DNA from: Halisarca cf. caerulea
Lineage: Eukaryota > Porifera > Demospongiae > Chondrillida > Halisarcidae
Assembly: GCA_963170055.1 (NCBI GenBank)
Contig: CAUJGJ010000188.1
Coordinates: 174,171 to 238,170, forward strand
DNA length: 64,000 bases
Direction of reading: 5' to 3'
The position numbers were made by a program, and so were the translations under genes. Positions 41,341 through 52,439 of this stretch are shown here, one piece after another (the first letter of the stretch is position 1; every line of letters starts with the position of its first letter). Below the pieces are notes generated by a model. The model worked only from the letters and a program-made list of their open reading frames with translations. It had not been told where the DNA came from and did not search any database.

Positions 41341-41713
41341 AAATAAGTTCTTAGGCAATTAACAATTAACCTGGATATCATGCAAGTGATTTTGAAAATG
41401 GGATAATACATATTCATAATCAATATACCCACCTAAATACTGCAAAGCACTGCAATGTTGGATTCTTTGGGATTTTCTCATCACACTAGTCAAATTTATG
41501 TCTATACCAGTACCTAACATTTTGGACAAGGTCTCACCCTTAAAGTCATTCACAGTACATATGATCCATTGTTCAGAGATTTTCCCCACATGGTGTGATA
41601 TGCATGGAAGAGGTAGTGATCAGCCTTAGGCTAACTGAATTTTGAATTTCCACTTTTCATACAATAAGACACTAAGTATTGAAGATACAATGTCATGAAA
41701 ATTGCCTAAAACA

Positions 41714-44700
41714 TCAGTGATAAAAGGTTCCTGTTTCACAGCTGTACTTGAATGGATAAGACTTTGTTGGTCCCCTGGAGGAGTGACAACGACAAATCTT
41801 TACAATCTGTTCACAGATTGTGATAAAAATATGGAGAGCGCAAATTAAGACAACGTACTTGAACTTGATGGGTAACATGGCTTTCGGTAGAGGTCCTTCT
41901 GGGATGACTCCACAACAAGAGAGGTACACATCAAAGCACATCTAGCAAGGTCATAAATCAGCAATAACGTGATGGAATAAAATGTCACAAACAGCACAGC
42001 ACTGACACCATATTAAGTGACTACCAGTTACATAGTAAGTATAACCTCAACATCATGTCACTACATTAGGTGTACTTTCACATCAAACTGCCTCTAAAAC
42101 ATATGTCATGTGTGTTTGCACACAAGTAACATCATAAAAATCTCCTGAATTAGTAAGATAAGGAAGGTAAGAAACAAGGTACACAAGCATACTCCCTAAG
42201 TTCTCACAAGCACACTCCATAAGTTGTCACAAGCAGTCTCCCTAGTTCTCACAAATGCACTCTCTAAGGTCACACAAGCACACTCCCTAAGGTCACACAA
42301 GCACATTCCCTAAGGTCACACAAGCACACTCCCTAAGGTCACACAAGCACATTCCCTAAGGTCACACAAGCACACTCCCTAAGGTCACACAAGCACATTC
42401 CCTAATGTCACACAAGCACACTCCCTAAGGTCACACGAGCACATTTCTTTAGTCCTCACCTGAACTTTCAGTAGTTGCCTCAACAGCAGCCCCTGTCCAT
42501 CACTGTCATCTTGAACAAGATGGTGGAAATTAATATTCACCTCTTGTTCCATCTCCTTCAACTGGATGTTATGCACTTGTCGGTTGGAATTCAGCTCAAC
42601 CTTCAGTGCCACAAATGGTGGTACTGATGGATACATGTTTGACACACACACTAGACAGTGAAGGTTGATGTTCACGTGGTTACCTGAAAAATGGAGAATT
42701 TAGAATTATCCACAGCAATACTAGTGCTCTTACATACGTATGTGAACTGCACGTATGTGTGCAAATTTTGGGTGGATCAAAGGAGTGTGCTGACATCTGC
42801 AATGTAGCACAGGTCACTGATGTCAGCATACTTCCTAATTGATGTCAATTGGTAGGGTAGGTGGCTAGAATTGAACCTAGTCTTGTGCATTCGCTCAGTA
42901 TTTTGACTAAATGGAAACTTACGGTATGGTGGTGACATCAGGTGTTTGTACTAAATTATACCATAGATATTTGATCCACTGAGGTATTGCAAATGTTCAT
43001 TACATGTGGAAAGGATCATGGTCGTTTACAGTGACAAGTACTTATATTGTATTTGGCCAACTTTTGCCCTATTGTGGAAAAATTACCAGATCGTGGACCA
43101 CACCACTTCCAAAGGTGCCATTGAAGACTGCGTCAATCGAAATTTGGATGGCAAAGCAGCCTGTAAACCTTGCTTCCATCTTGGAGAACAAATCGTGCTC
43201 AAGATTGAGCAGTCCGGGATTCCTTACACCTACCATTTGTGTTCTAGTATCCATGATATAATAGGAACACACAGACAAGTCACAAGAGATTGGGGCACCC
43301 GCCAAGATGTTGGCAGATGCCTGTAGGGGTCAGCTATCTAACTAAGCATGTAAAATGCACCAGACCACCCTTCCACCAGGTGCTCTAGTTTACAAGACTA
43401 TCGCACCACCTGGACTGGCTGGACAGGATATAACTACTACCTACAGTACATGCATTTGTAATGTACGTACGTACCTCCTTGCAATCCAAAAATTGCATGA
43501 TAGAACTTATTGGTTGGCTCTTTGGCATCAAACAAAATGGCACTGGGAAAATCCAGCAGTGTACTCTGGTGTACATAGACAACATATAAAGGGTAGAAAA
43601 TAGTAAAGGGTCTACAGGAATGCAGGTAGCAAACACATTCACTATCATAAGACATGCACACATACACATGCATGGCATGCATACATGCACATACTAACAC
43701 ACACACACACACACACGCACGCGCGCGCGCACACGCACACACACACACACACACAAGTACATGTATATAACTACAGCACACACCTGCAAAGAGACACCAG
43801 ATAATTCTTGCCATTTCTGTATCTGACTGTGCATCTTGGGAGGAAACAAGTGTTCATCCCCCACATCAGGTTGAAGGCTATGTGTTGCTGAAGAGGAGAT
43901 TATAGAAAAGATTCGCAATACTTACTAAAATATATATTATACGTATATTATTATATACGTATATTATATATATTATTATTATATATTACTATATTATTAA
44001 AAAAAACTTTCTTCAGTTCTTTCCTTTGACACACGGAAATATCAACACTACAGTACACACACTTCTCATCTAAATGTTAGGATACAGTACATCCAAGCTT
44101 CACTACCATAAAAGGGGTGTGTACTGTATCATGGCTTACCCAGCTTTTGCAGCTGTTTCACTAGTGATATTTGTGACAGTATTCTCTTCTTAACAGCCTT
44201 GACTACCTTCTCCACAAGGTGCTGGTTAGAGTCCGATGGAGCCAATGCACTCTACAGACCAATACACAATGATGAACACCAAACTAATACACATTTGCAC
44301 ATGATACATACTGCATGAGGCTCGCCAGGTAAGTTTTTAATGCCACATAGATCATGCACCCACTGATAAGGGTGACCGTAGTCCTCAATAGTAAGAGTCC
44401 TTGAGTGCTTTCTGAGAAAGGCAGCTGCAACATGAGGCAGCTTCTCTCCTGTGTCTCCAAAGACAAGCAAGTGATGGAACAGTGTTTTCCTGTCACTGAA
44501 CCTAATACAAGGCGCAGAACATGTTGAAGTTCACAAATGAACAGAAAATCAACATGCTCTTCTGCACACAATGGTAGAAGTAACTCATTCATATGATTTG
44601 AACAAGGTTAGCAAACTTAAACCTACAATTCAACAACTATTCAAGGTTGAGAATTGTTGTCGCATATATACAAGGAAATCTGTGTGGTACTAAAGGTCAG

Positions 44701-47700
44701 AGGTGCAGATTTTGAGGATTTTCACAGACATAATTCCAGGCTGTTTAAGCCATGTATGATAGCATATACAGTGAGATCTCACTTATCTCTACCTCAGATA
44801 TCCAGTTCCCTCACCTTCCGCAGTAGTTTTTATTGCAACAGATCTGCAATAACCCTACGGTCACACTATACTACTGCTCCCTCATGTATCCAGTTCCCTC
44901 ACTTTATCTGCAATTCCATCCAGAATGGATGTGTGCAGATAAGTGAAGTCTGACTATCATTTTTCCACACAAAAGAGGCTACCAGTCAATGTTATCCTGG
45001 ACATACGTAGGACAATGGCACAAGTGTTTTGCTTGGGTTTTTCAACAGTGTGCAGTCTCTTAAAAAGTGAAGTACCTGCTCAAAAAGGTCTACAAACCTG
45101 CAATGCATACAGTACTTTCCCGGTGAATATTGCATGGACTATCACACAAAGGGAACAATAAAGCAGAGAATATTATACCCTAAACTTACTCATAATACAT
45201 AGTTGACAACAACATTGTAAAAAGTGATTGCATTCCTTATGCAGTGATGTGTGGCGGCTTCTTAAAAATCAACGCCTGAAATTCATGAAATTAAAACTAT
45301 GGGGATACCCAGGCTGTCCACAAAACCAATCACGATGATGAGGAGTGTTACGTATTCCCCAAAAAGGCTTCCTAGCACAGTTGGTGCATAGGTACAGTCA
45401 AGGTTGGTGAAAGTTCACGAGGATATGATCTGCTATTACGTAGAACCCTTCCTTTGAAACACAAAACTTAGGTACATGAGTGGCTACTTACACAGGAGGT
45501 GACAGTCACTGTCACTATTGTTCAGCTACTGGATAATGGAGTACCCAGTGGGACGAATATGTACTGCAGGTTTAGCACTCACTCTGATTCCCGCACATCT
45601 GACACAACCAGATCTTTGATGTCCACACAGGCCAGCTTTAGCTGAGTGAGGTAAGTGACTCCCATTGTCACTGAAATGTTTCCTGCAAAAATGAGATACT
45701 CTGGTCAGGTCTGCCTAACATATATATTTTATATTGCATGTACTACAATACATACTTTCCACTGAAATATGCAGTTCAATTCCCAACGGAAAGGGTTTCA
45801 ACAACTTATCTCTCAGTTGGCTCTCCTTCCGTTGTTTCTAAAGCAGCAGAAAAAGAATCTACTCATACAACAGATGTGAATCAAAGGCATATCACTACCA
45901 CTGCCAGAATGGCCAATTCTACAGGACAAACACAACATGTAAATGTAGTTCAAAGCACAAAGCAGTACAGACCCTATTTGACTCTTCATCCTCTACCATG
46001 TCTTCTTCTGCATCACTGTCGTCGTTTTGAGGCTGCGTAGATTGCAGCAAGAAGCTCTCAGCTTCACTAGTGTCACCAAGAATACGAACATTTATGGAGT
46101 GATCTACAATCGGAATAAAATATTGAATGGTCGTAAATGAATGGATAGCAGGAAATTGGATGGACTAACATTTTTGCAAATACGTACATAGGGTTTTATT
46201 GCAATATTTGCAAATAAAAATCTAATGGTCTCATAGTGTCAACTCCAAGTTACTACATTTTAGTCAATAACTGACTGTCAGAAAGCCCAGTACCAGGCTT
46301 GTACTCACACTGAAATGGGTGGTACTGAGCCTTTGTCATAAGCTACAGATATAAATCTTTGAAACATGGTACTGTACAGTACATGCTGGGGGAAATCCCT
46401 ATTGTTGACAATGGCATGATTCCAAGGTTGCAATTAGTGAAATTTACGAAAATGATAGTTGGGAATTTTTTCACTATACTGTGGACTAGGTGTTGTGCAC
46501 TTCATAAGTAAGCTACCACCATGATAATGACAGCCAACATTGTCGAAAGAGAGTAGTCGCAGAAACAACAGATTTTACTAGTAGATGTCAGAAATATCTT
46601 AAAGCTGATGTGTATATACGCACACTGCAAAGTAACTTGTACATCGTATTATACATAATTCCCACTTCCATCCGAGACTTACCAACAGCCTCTGAGTATC
46701 CCTTTAGTTGTACGAAGAGAATATACAGTGGGCTGAAAGAACAAGCCAAAGAGAACATGTCATGGTCTATGCTCAGCAGGTGATATTCCATTGAACATAC
46801 ACAGGCAGCAATCGTGCAGCATCCATTTCATCCCTCTCCTTGTTCAAAGGCATATCCATAAATTCTTGCACAGGCAAAGAAGCCTACAACAGAATAACAA
46901 TGAGTGAAAAAAACAAATAACGAGCACTGTACACATAAGAATTGAGTTTCCACCTTAAGCAAAGTATTCAGAGATGGTTGCAGGCTGTCTAGGTATTCTT
47001 GCCTCTTATCAATGTCATCCTTCAAGGACCTGATCTCTTGCACCAATGCATCTTTTTCATCAGTCAATCTGCATAACAAGAGGTGACAAAAACATGTTCA
47101 AAAGGTGTTTGTATTCTCTACATAGTGAAAAATAGTTTATTACGTAAAATTAGCCATCAAAACCAGACATAAGAATTATTATCATAGATGGCCGGGTCAG
47201 ATAACTGATACTTTATACTGAAAATGTATAAGTTCTTAGTTTGGATCAATTGTGGTTGTGTTAACTTTGTACACATATCTACCATTGATTTCTCCTATTT
47301 AATTGAAATCTCAACCATTTCTACAGATGTTTTACAACAGAAAAAAAAGAACCCACTGTTCATGGTTATCAAGCTACGTAGGTCCACAAACTGCATCAAT
47401 TATGTGCATTGGCCATAACAAGGAGATTAATACACAACAACAATTCACAATTAGGAGATAAAATTAAGGACTAAAAAGAGGCATGAAAACTTCAAAAGAT
47501 TACCGTTTTCTTTCGTGAAGCTCCCATTCCAATCGGGCTAACATTTGCTGATGCTCATCTCCTCTTGTGCTATCCTGCCCAACAATAACAGACAAATGCA
47601 CAAGATTGTAACTTTGAATGAGGAGTACGAACAAGACATCCAAATATCTATGACAACTCAGCACCTACCCATGTCTGTATGTACACATGAAAAATTCAAG

Positions 47701-49285
47701 CATCAAAGACAAAATCAATCAACCACAACAACAACAATGAGAAAAGATGAAGTGAATTAGGCATCACGGTTGGTTCCCAACCACCTACAGGACAACTGAT
47801 ATCTGTAGGGGCTTCCTCGTAAAATGTCTCCACATCTACTAAGTCCAAATCTTCGTGCTGAGACCTACAAAAGAGCAGGTAAAGTGCATGACACATTTCA
47901 CAATAGAGTGAAGGAGCTAATCAACCTACGAACTTGAATTCTAAGCAATTGGCAGTCTCCTTTAGTAGATGGTTGTACTCATATGTTAGGTTTTGAAGCT
48001 GAAGATGTAAGTCGTCTACATCTGATTTTACCTGCACAAGAGTTAACAAATTAGCATTTGGTTGCTGCAAGGAGGGGCACTGTAGTGTATATTCATTGGG
48101 CCTGCTACACCTTGTAGCCACAGTACAGTAGAACCCCTTTTGAAAGACCACCGTTAGGGACCAATGAAAAGGGGTAGGTAATATGGGACATACTACGTGT
48201 GCACAATTGTAACCAGCAAAGCCAGTCTTACAGAAGAAGTGGTCTTGTCATGAGAATGGTCCCTCAAAAGGTATCACAGTATTACCTTGCCAACATCCAG
48301 CTAGCAGCTAGACATAGCCATTAACTCAATGTGTGCACTCTACGTATATGTGATTGTATATCCTGAGACTACAGCAAACGAGGGTGTGGTAGAAAGAAGC
48401 AATGACATAACTCATGGCTAGGTAGTGAATAGCATCATAACAGACTGCAAACAGGACACCATGCACCAGACACCATACCTACAAAAAACCTGTTGGAAAA
48501 AGTACAGCCACAGCGACTACAATCAACGACACAACCAGGCCACCAGGGGTTCTCTTAGAATGTGGTAAAGGTTGAGGGCAATACCTCAGCAGATTTAAGG
48601 ATGGTAGTGAAAATGGAATGAGGTTGTGCAGAGGTACTAACATCTAGGGGAGACTGGAGGTACACAGTTCTCCTGGAGAAAAATGATGTTGTAGTATACA
48701 TAACAATGCACTGTGCTCACAACAGTTGCAGTCACTAGCAAATTATTGTACAAGACAGCTAATGTGCATCACACCTAAAATTGGTAGTACATACATACCT
48801 TGTGTGTACAGTCCCTTCTGTCCTTGCAATGTAAATGAGATAAGCGATTTAACTTCTTCAAAAATTGCAAAGCTAATAATATCTTCCTTTTACTGTCTGA
48901 TATTGCACTTTCGTACTAAAGAAAACAAACCAACATTATGTGCACGTCAAGTTGATAGGACGATCCACAAAGAACTGGGCATTCACAAAGACAAAGTACA
49001 CCACAAAACATGCAATGGTCTTACTTCGTCGGTATTCTCTGAACTCATTTTATGTTTCCTAATCGACGCAAGTCCTTGCCTAATCTCTGAAATAGACTTG
49101 GAGGCAACAGAAGGGAGGTATGAGGGGCTTCTGTCTACCACGACCTCTCCATGTGTTGGCAAAGACGCCAATTGCAATTGTTGCTTTGCTGAAGTATCAG
49201 CATTTCCAGTAGACTTCGGTTTCTTGGAAACTGAAGATGATCCTTCCTTAGATTCTTTTGCACTACTACTTCTGTTCCTTTTCAT
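41714..49285 (-). CDS. THOC5: THO complex subunit 5 (THOC5), mRNA export factor
   Basis: THOC5 is a coiled-coil subunit of the nuclear THO/TREX complex that couples transcription to mRNA export. Exons (minus, 5' to 3'): 49285-49025, 48915-48799, 48031-47930, 47857-47789, 47574-47504, 47068-46954, 46883-46801, 46732-46683, 46103-45973, 45837-45756, 45682-45583, 44501-44312, 44251-44140, 43887-43784, one unresolved, 42683-42460, 41941-41859, 41774-41714. About 651 residues are placed, close to the vertebrate length once the missing exon is added. The N-terminus is basic (MKRNRSS, SKKPK), a likely nuclear signal. Family blocks: VDDLHLQLQNLTYEYNHLL, HEDLDLVDVETFYEEAP, EYLDSLQPSLNTLL, ASLPVQEFMDMP, PLYILFVQLKGYSEA, YGHPYQWVHDLCGI and terminal GPTKSYPFKY. 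The acidic linker NDDSDAEEDMVEDE is conserved in kind. Confidence 0.92.
42186..42446. repeat. 23-bp minisatellite in a THOC5 intron
   Basis: About eleven copies of AAGGTCACACAAGCACACTC plus CCT, degenerate at the left end (TTCTCACAAG variants) and homogeneous at the right. It ends about 15 bp before the splice donor of the exon 42683-42460. Confidence 0.93.
43004..43330. other. Open, possibly exonic stretch in the THOC5 gap
   Basis: The plus strand is open for 106 codons (CIWPTFALLWKNYQIV, CKPCFHLGEQIVLKIEQSG). The minus strand is also open, and between a CCTACAG acceptor near 43,325 and a GTAGGT donor near 43,238 it reads ANILAGAPISC and SYYIMDTRTQ. The minus stretch lies where one THOC5 exon is missing and is vaguely like the family, but its phase does not match the next exon. 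Neither reading is convincing. Confidence 0.3.
43700..43756. repeat. (CA)n microsatellite with CGCGCG centre
   Basis: CACACACA, then GCACGCGCGCGCGC, then CACACACA, just beyond the donor of the THOC5 exon 43887-43784. Confidence 0.93.
43925..44010. repeat. AT-rich palindromic tract
   Basis: TATATATTATACGTATA repeated with inversions, in the THOC5 intron 44139-43888. It can form small cruciforms. Confidence 0.8.
44769..44955. mobile_element. Pogo-like MITE, degraded
   Basis: The left end CAGTGAGATCTCACTTATC resembles the inverse of the right end (GATAAGTGAAGTCTGACTA). TA is on the left; the right TA is mutated to TC. Inside, TATCCAGTTCCCTCAC is repeated. THOC5 intron 45582-44502. Confidence 0.6.
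48126..48279. mobile_element. Pogo-like MITE
   Basis: TA, then CAGTAGAACCCCTTTTGAAA on the left; the inverse of the right end reads CTGTGATACCTTTTGAGGGA, with TA beyond. 154 bp, in the THOC5 intron 48798-48032. Confidence 0.7.
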
Positions 49286-49289
49286 AGTT

Positions 49290-49466
49290 ATTTCTGCGTT
49301 ATGTCTGAATACGGTACACGAGCAAATCTAGGAAGCACTGACACTGACCGCCATTTGTGGGTAGTTACGCAACAGAATTGTGCAGCCAATACTCGTTCCC
49401 AGCCCAACAACAATTCTCCAGGAAGTGTCATTGGGCAATGTGCCCATGTTGTTACGCAATGCACAT
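49290..49466 (-). promoter_or_regulatory. THOC5 upstream region, related to 55,900-56,095
   Basis: The 180 bp directly upstream of the THOC5 ATG are CpG-richer than average. The part from about 49,380 to 49,466 is an inverted relative of DNA at 55,900-56,095 (shared words GCCCAATGACACTTCC, TGGAGAATT and GGGAACGAG). A promoter role is inferred only from position. Confidence 0.4.
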
Positions 49467-49690
49467 ACAGTGCAGTCCACTTAAGTAGAACTTGCTTAAC
49501 TGGAAGTTCTGGATAAGTCGAATGGGTTTGTTCGTCCCTACTCAATTAAAACTAATACAAACAAACTCTGTTAAGTAGAAGTTCTGATAAGTGGAATAAA
49601 TTTTCTGTCCCTAGTGATTCGACTTATCCAGACTCCACTGTAATCAATACATTGCAGTGTTGGTCACAGTAGCAATGGTAGTAGTGGTAG
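49380..49690. repeat. Left arm of a large inverted repeat
   Basis: Read on the minus strand, GCTACTGTGACCAACACTGC, then AATGTATTGATTA, then (after the MITE at 49468-49640) TGTGCATTGCGTAACAACAT and GGGCACATTGCCC. The same order occurs on the plus strand at 55,868-55,985. The spacing between arms is about 6.2 kb. Confidence 0.85.
49468..49640. mobile_element. Pogo-like MITE proven by an empty paralogous site
   Basis: 173 bp from CAGTGCAGTCCACTTAAG to CTTATCCAGACTCCACTG, flanked by TA at 49466-49467 and 49641-49642. The related inverted copy near 55,900 lacks it and reads straight through (inverse GCAATGCACATAATCAAT) with a single TA, so insertion at TA with duplication is directly visible. Confidence 0.92.
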
Positions 49691-50190
49691 TAGTGGTAGT
49701 AGTGGTAGTAGTGGTAGTAGTGGTAGTAGTGGTAGTAGTGGTAGCAGTTGTAGTAGTGGTAGTCGTGGTAGTAGTGGTAGCAGTTGTAGTAGTGGTAGTA
49801 GTGGTAGTAGTGGTAGTAGTGGTAGTAGTGGTAGTCGTGGTAGCAGTGGTAGTAGTGGCAGTAGTGGTAGTAGTGGTAGTAGTGGTAGTAGTGGTAGCAG
49901 TTGTAGTAGTGGTAGTAGTGGTAGTCGTGGTAGTAGTGGTAGTAGTGGTAGTAGTGGTAGTAGTGGTAGTAGTGGTAGTAGAGGTAGCAGTTGTAGTAGT
50001 GGTAGTAGTGGTAGTCGTGGTAGTAGAGGTAGTAGTGGTAGCAGTGGTAGTAGTGGTAGCAGTGGTAGTAGTGGCAGTAGTGGTAGTCGTGGTAGTCGTG
50101 GTAGTAGTGGTAGTAGTGGCAGTAGTGGTAGTAGTGGTAGTCGTGGTAGTAGTGGTAGTAGTGGTAGCAGTGGTAGTAGTGGTAGCACTG
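49657..50190. repeat. (TGGTAGTAG)n 9-bp array, about 530 bp
   Basis: Nine-bp units with CAG, TCG and AGA substitutions. It is the same repeat as the CTACTACCA arrays at 52.6-55.8 kb in reverse orientation. Open frames of poly-Val or poly-Leu here are artefacts of the repeat. Confidence 0.97.
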
Positions 50191-50508
50191 GCTACAGGTA
50201 GCAGTTGTAGCGGTTTTAGAATGGGTAGTGATCTATACTTGCCATATCTGTTGAATGTACCCCATCAAACCAGCTATATCGCTATGAAGCAGGTTCCCAT
50301 ATTGTAAAAGTGTTCATAATTCTTTATATGTAGGAGTTAGTGTATGCATAGATATTGCATTTGAGTACTTTGGAGAATTAATTATCCTATAGCAACAATG
50401 TAAGTGCATGTAAAATGAAAATAGAAGTTGATCTACATGATACTATAGGTGCATACACATCGTTAATCAAATTAAAAGAATATGCTATAAATGGGTACAT
50501 CAGTTTTT

Positions 50509-52087
50509 TTAATAAATACTGTCTCCAAATTGCAAATCTTTACTAAAACTGGGGGCTTTCCCTTTGCTCCGGGTATACCTTTGCAAAAGAACATCTTTCG
50601 TCTTCTTTTGTTTGCCTTTAGATTTTCTGACCAGAAAGTCCTTCAGGCTTGGCTTCTTCGGCGGGGGGCTACTGTCATCCCCATTCGGCTCCTTCGGCGT
50701 GGGGCTACTGTCATCCCCATTCGGCTCCTTCGGCGTGGGGCTACTGTCATCCCCATTCGGCTCCTTCGGCGTGGGGCTACTGTCATCCCCATTCGGCTCC
50801 TTTGGCGTGGGGCTACTGTCATCCCCATTCGGCTCCTTTGGCGTGGGGCTACTGTCATCCCCATTCGGCTCCTTTGGCATGGGGCTACTGTCATCCCCAT
50901 TCGGCTCCTTTGGCAGGGGGCTACTGTCATCCCCTTTCGGCTCCTTCGGCGTGGGGCTACTGTCATCCCCATTCGGCTCCTTTGGCGTGGGGCTACTGTC
51001 ATCCCCATTCGGCTCCTTTGACGTGGGGCTACTGTCATCCCCATTCAGCTCCTTTGGCAGGGGGCTACTGTTATCCCCGTTTGGCTCCTTTGGCAGGGGG
51101 CTACTGTCATCCCCATTCGGCTCCTTTGATAGAGGCTGTCCATGTCCTAAAACTGATGAGTAGTAAAGGTCACTATAAGTTAACAGATAATAGTTATACT
51201 GCACTAACAGTCCTAGAACCACGTACTTTGTTGGATGATAGAGTATGTGTGACTTGTCTGGTCATTTCCATGTCGCTCTATGCCATGAACGTTGAATGAA
51301 TGCCTAATGTTGGTGATGTCCATTGGTGTTACTAAGTGATCCCTGTTGATCCCTATGTCACAATTGTCACGAATTGTTTCTAGGACACCTTTGCTGGTTA
51401 CTCCCTGAGATAGCATTGAAGCTATGTTAACTCTTGTCTGCTGTGGAATACGCAAATGACGAAGCTCTTGCTCATGCCCATAATGTGTTTCACATACTTC
51501 GGCTACTATGCCACCTGTATTGACATTTTCTCGTGTTTTAATGTATGATGTGCAGTAGTGGCCTAACTTTGCACTGCCTTGAACTTTTAGTTGCCTCTTA
51601 CGCTTTGCCTTAGGAACATAAGTACCTGATCGATTGCAGTAGTAGTATCTGATTTGCTCATGAGAATCTGCTGACTGAGAGACCTTTGCTCCTGTTTTTG
51701 TGGAGTAGCTGGAGAGTGATGTCCTTTCAAAATCAGACTTCCATTGCATGAACTCTTCCTTGTTTGTGAAATTTCTTGTTGTCATTTGGAAATCAAACTC
51801 ATGAACTCGAGTTAGATGAGAGATCAACGTTTGGACAGAACTAAGCCTGTATGAAAACAAGGCAATATGACATGTTTATAAATATAGGATATACTATTGA
51901 ACCATATATTTGTGCACCATCTAGTAGTTGAATAAACCATACTAAGAATTCACATAAAATCTCACCTTGAGTCACATTCAAAGCAAATAATTGATCCTTC
52001 TTTTTCACTTTCATGATTACTCTTCATGTGCTTGTACAAGCCTGACTTCGATCCGTATGTCTTGTGACAATGGGGGCACTTGAACAT
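50509..52087 (-). CDS. C2H2 zinc-finger / FAR1-like protein with 12-residue tandem repeat and basic tail
   Basis: Three exons on the minus strand, 52087-51966, 51846-51227 and 51146-50509, give 459 residues with all phases matching. Residues 1-41 hold one C2H2 finger (MFKCPHCHKTYGSKSGLYKH...H) and the start of a second that is completed across the splice (CFEC ... HLTRVH). Residues about 60-245 (YYYCNRSGTYVPKAKRK, TSYIKTRE, CETHYGHEQELRHLRIP, IASMLSQGVTSKGVLETIRD) resemble the FAR1/WRKY-like DNA-binding head of Mutator-type (MULE) transposase relatives. No DDE catalytic domain follows. Instead come 13 copies of a KEPNGDDSSPTP unit and a Lys-rich end (KKPSLKDFLVRKSKGKQKK). An in-frame TAG stands 15 bp before the ATG. 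Likely a transposase-derived DNA-binding protein; its biological role is unknown. Confidence 0.75.
50660..51130 (-). repeat. 36-bp coding minisatellite (KEPNGDDSSPTP), 13 copies
   Basis: Units differ by one or a few bases (PLP, PMP, PTS, KGDD and ELNG variants). Every unit offers Asp-Asp-Ser-Ser-Pro, a possible casein-kinase/proline-directed phosphorylation site. All six frames stay open, giving spurious long open frames. Confidence 0.95.
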
Positions 52088-52439
52088 GTCAAACTGCTAG
52101 ATTACTCAGCTACAGCAAGAATCTTTAGCAATATATAGCATGCATCAGGTTTGTGCTCCTTTTATATACAATCTTCAGTCGATCATGCAAAGATAAAATT
52201 TTTACAGCCCATTCAAGTACTATTAACACGTTAGATGCTAAGGTCAAGTAATGTGCCTTGAGTATGAATCACAAATTCCGTTCCTGCATGTACATTGGAT
52301 GTGTATGAGCACTACAAGTTAGTCTCATACCCATCACCATAGCTATAGATTTTAGATGACGACATTTCACAATATTATTCTCGCAAGGCTCCAATGGAGA
52401 TGAAGCTGTATGGCAATGTAAACTAGGTTCATACATTTT

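Larger units (their letters stand above)
38336..41713. other. Convergent intergenic region CABIN1/THOC5
   Basis: 3.4 kb between the two stop codons. It holds the 3' UTRs, a palindromic MITE (38525-38670), a CpG-richer repeat block (about 39,450-40,130), a dead reverse-transcriptase fragment (40159-40774) and an AT-rich tract (40,930-41,340). No further gene was recognised. No AATAAA stands in the expected place for CABIN1. Confidence 0.6.

Noticed and set aside
42186..42446. CRISPR-like array (regular 23-bp repeats)
   Set aside because: The copies are directly contiguous without unique spacers, in an intron of a eukaryotic gene; it is a minisatellite.
48590..48670. Possible extra THOC5 exon (RTVYLQSPLDVSTSAQ)
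   Set aside because: It has splice-like borders, but the frame would break. The flanking exons (…CTHK and VKSDVDDLHLQ) already join in phase to a continuous family-like sequence.
49657..50307. Long open frames of poly-Val, poly-Leu or similar in the 9-bp arrays (also 52,485-53,274, 53,473-54,160, 54,359-55,034, 55,233-55,824)
   Set aside because: A repeat whose period is a multiple of three with no stop codon stays open in all frames. There is no splice support, no family resemblance, and composition follows the satellite exactly.
50491..51299. Plus-strand frames (GVGLLSSPFGSF and LLRRGATVIPIR repeats) opposite the zinc-finger gene
   Set aside because: Shadows of the 36-bp repeat; only the minus-strand frame continues through consistent splice sites into recognisable zinc-finger and FAR1-like sequence.
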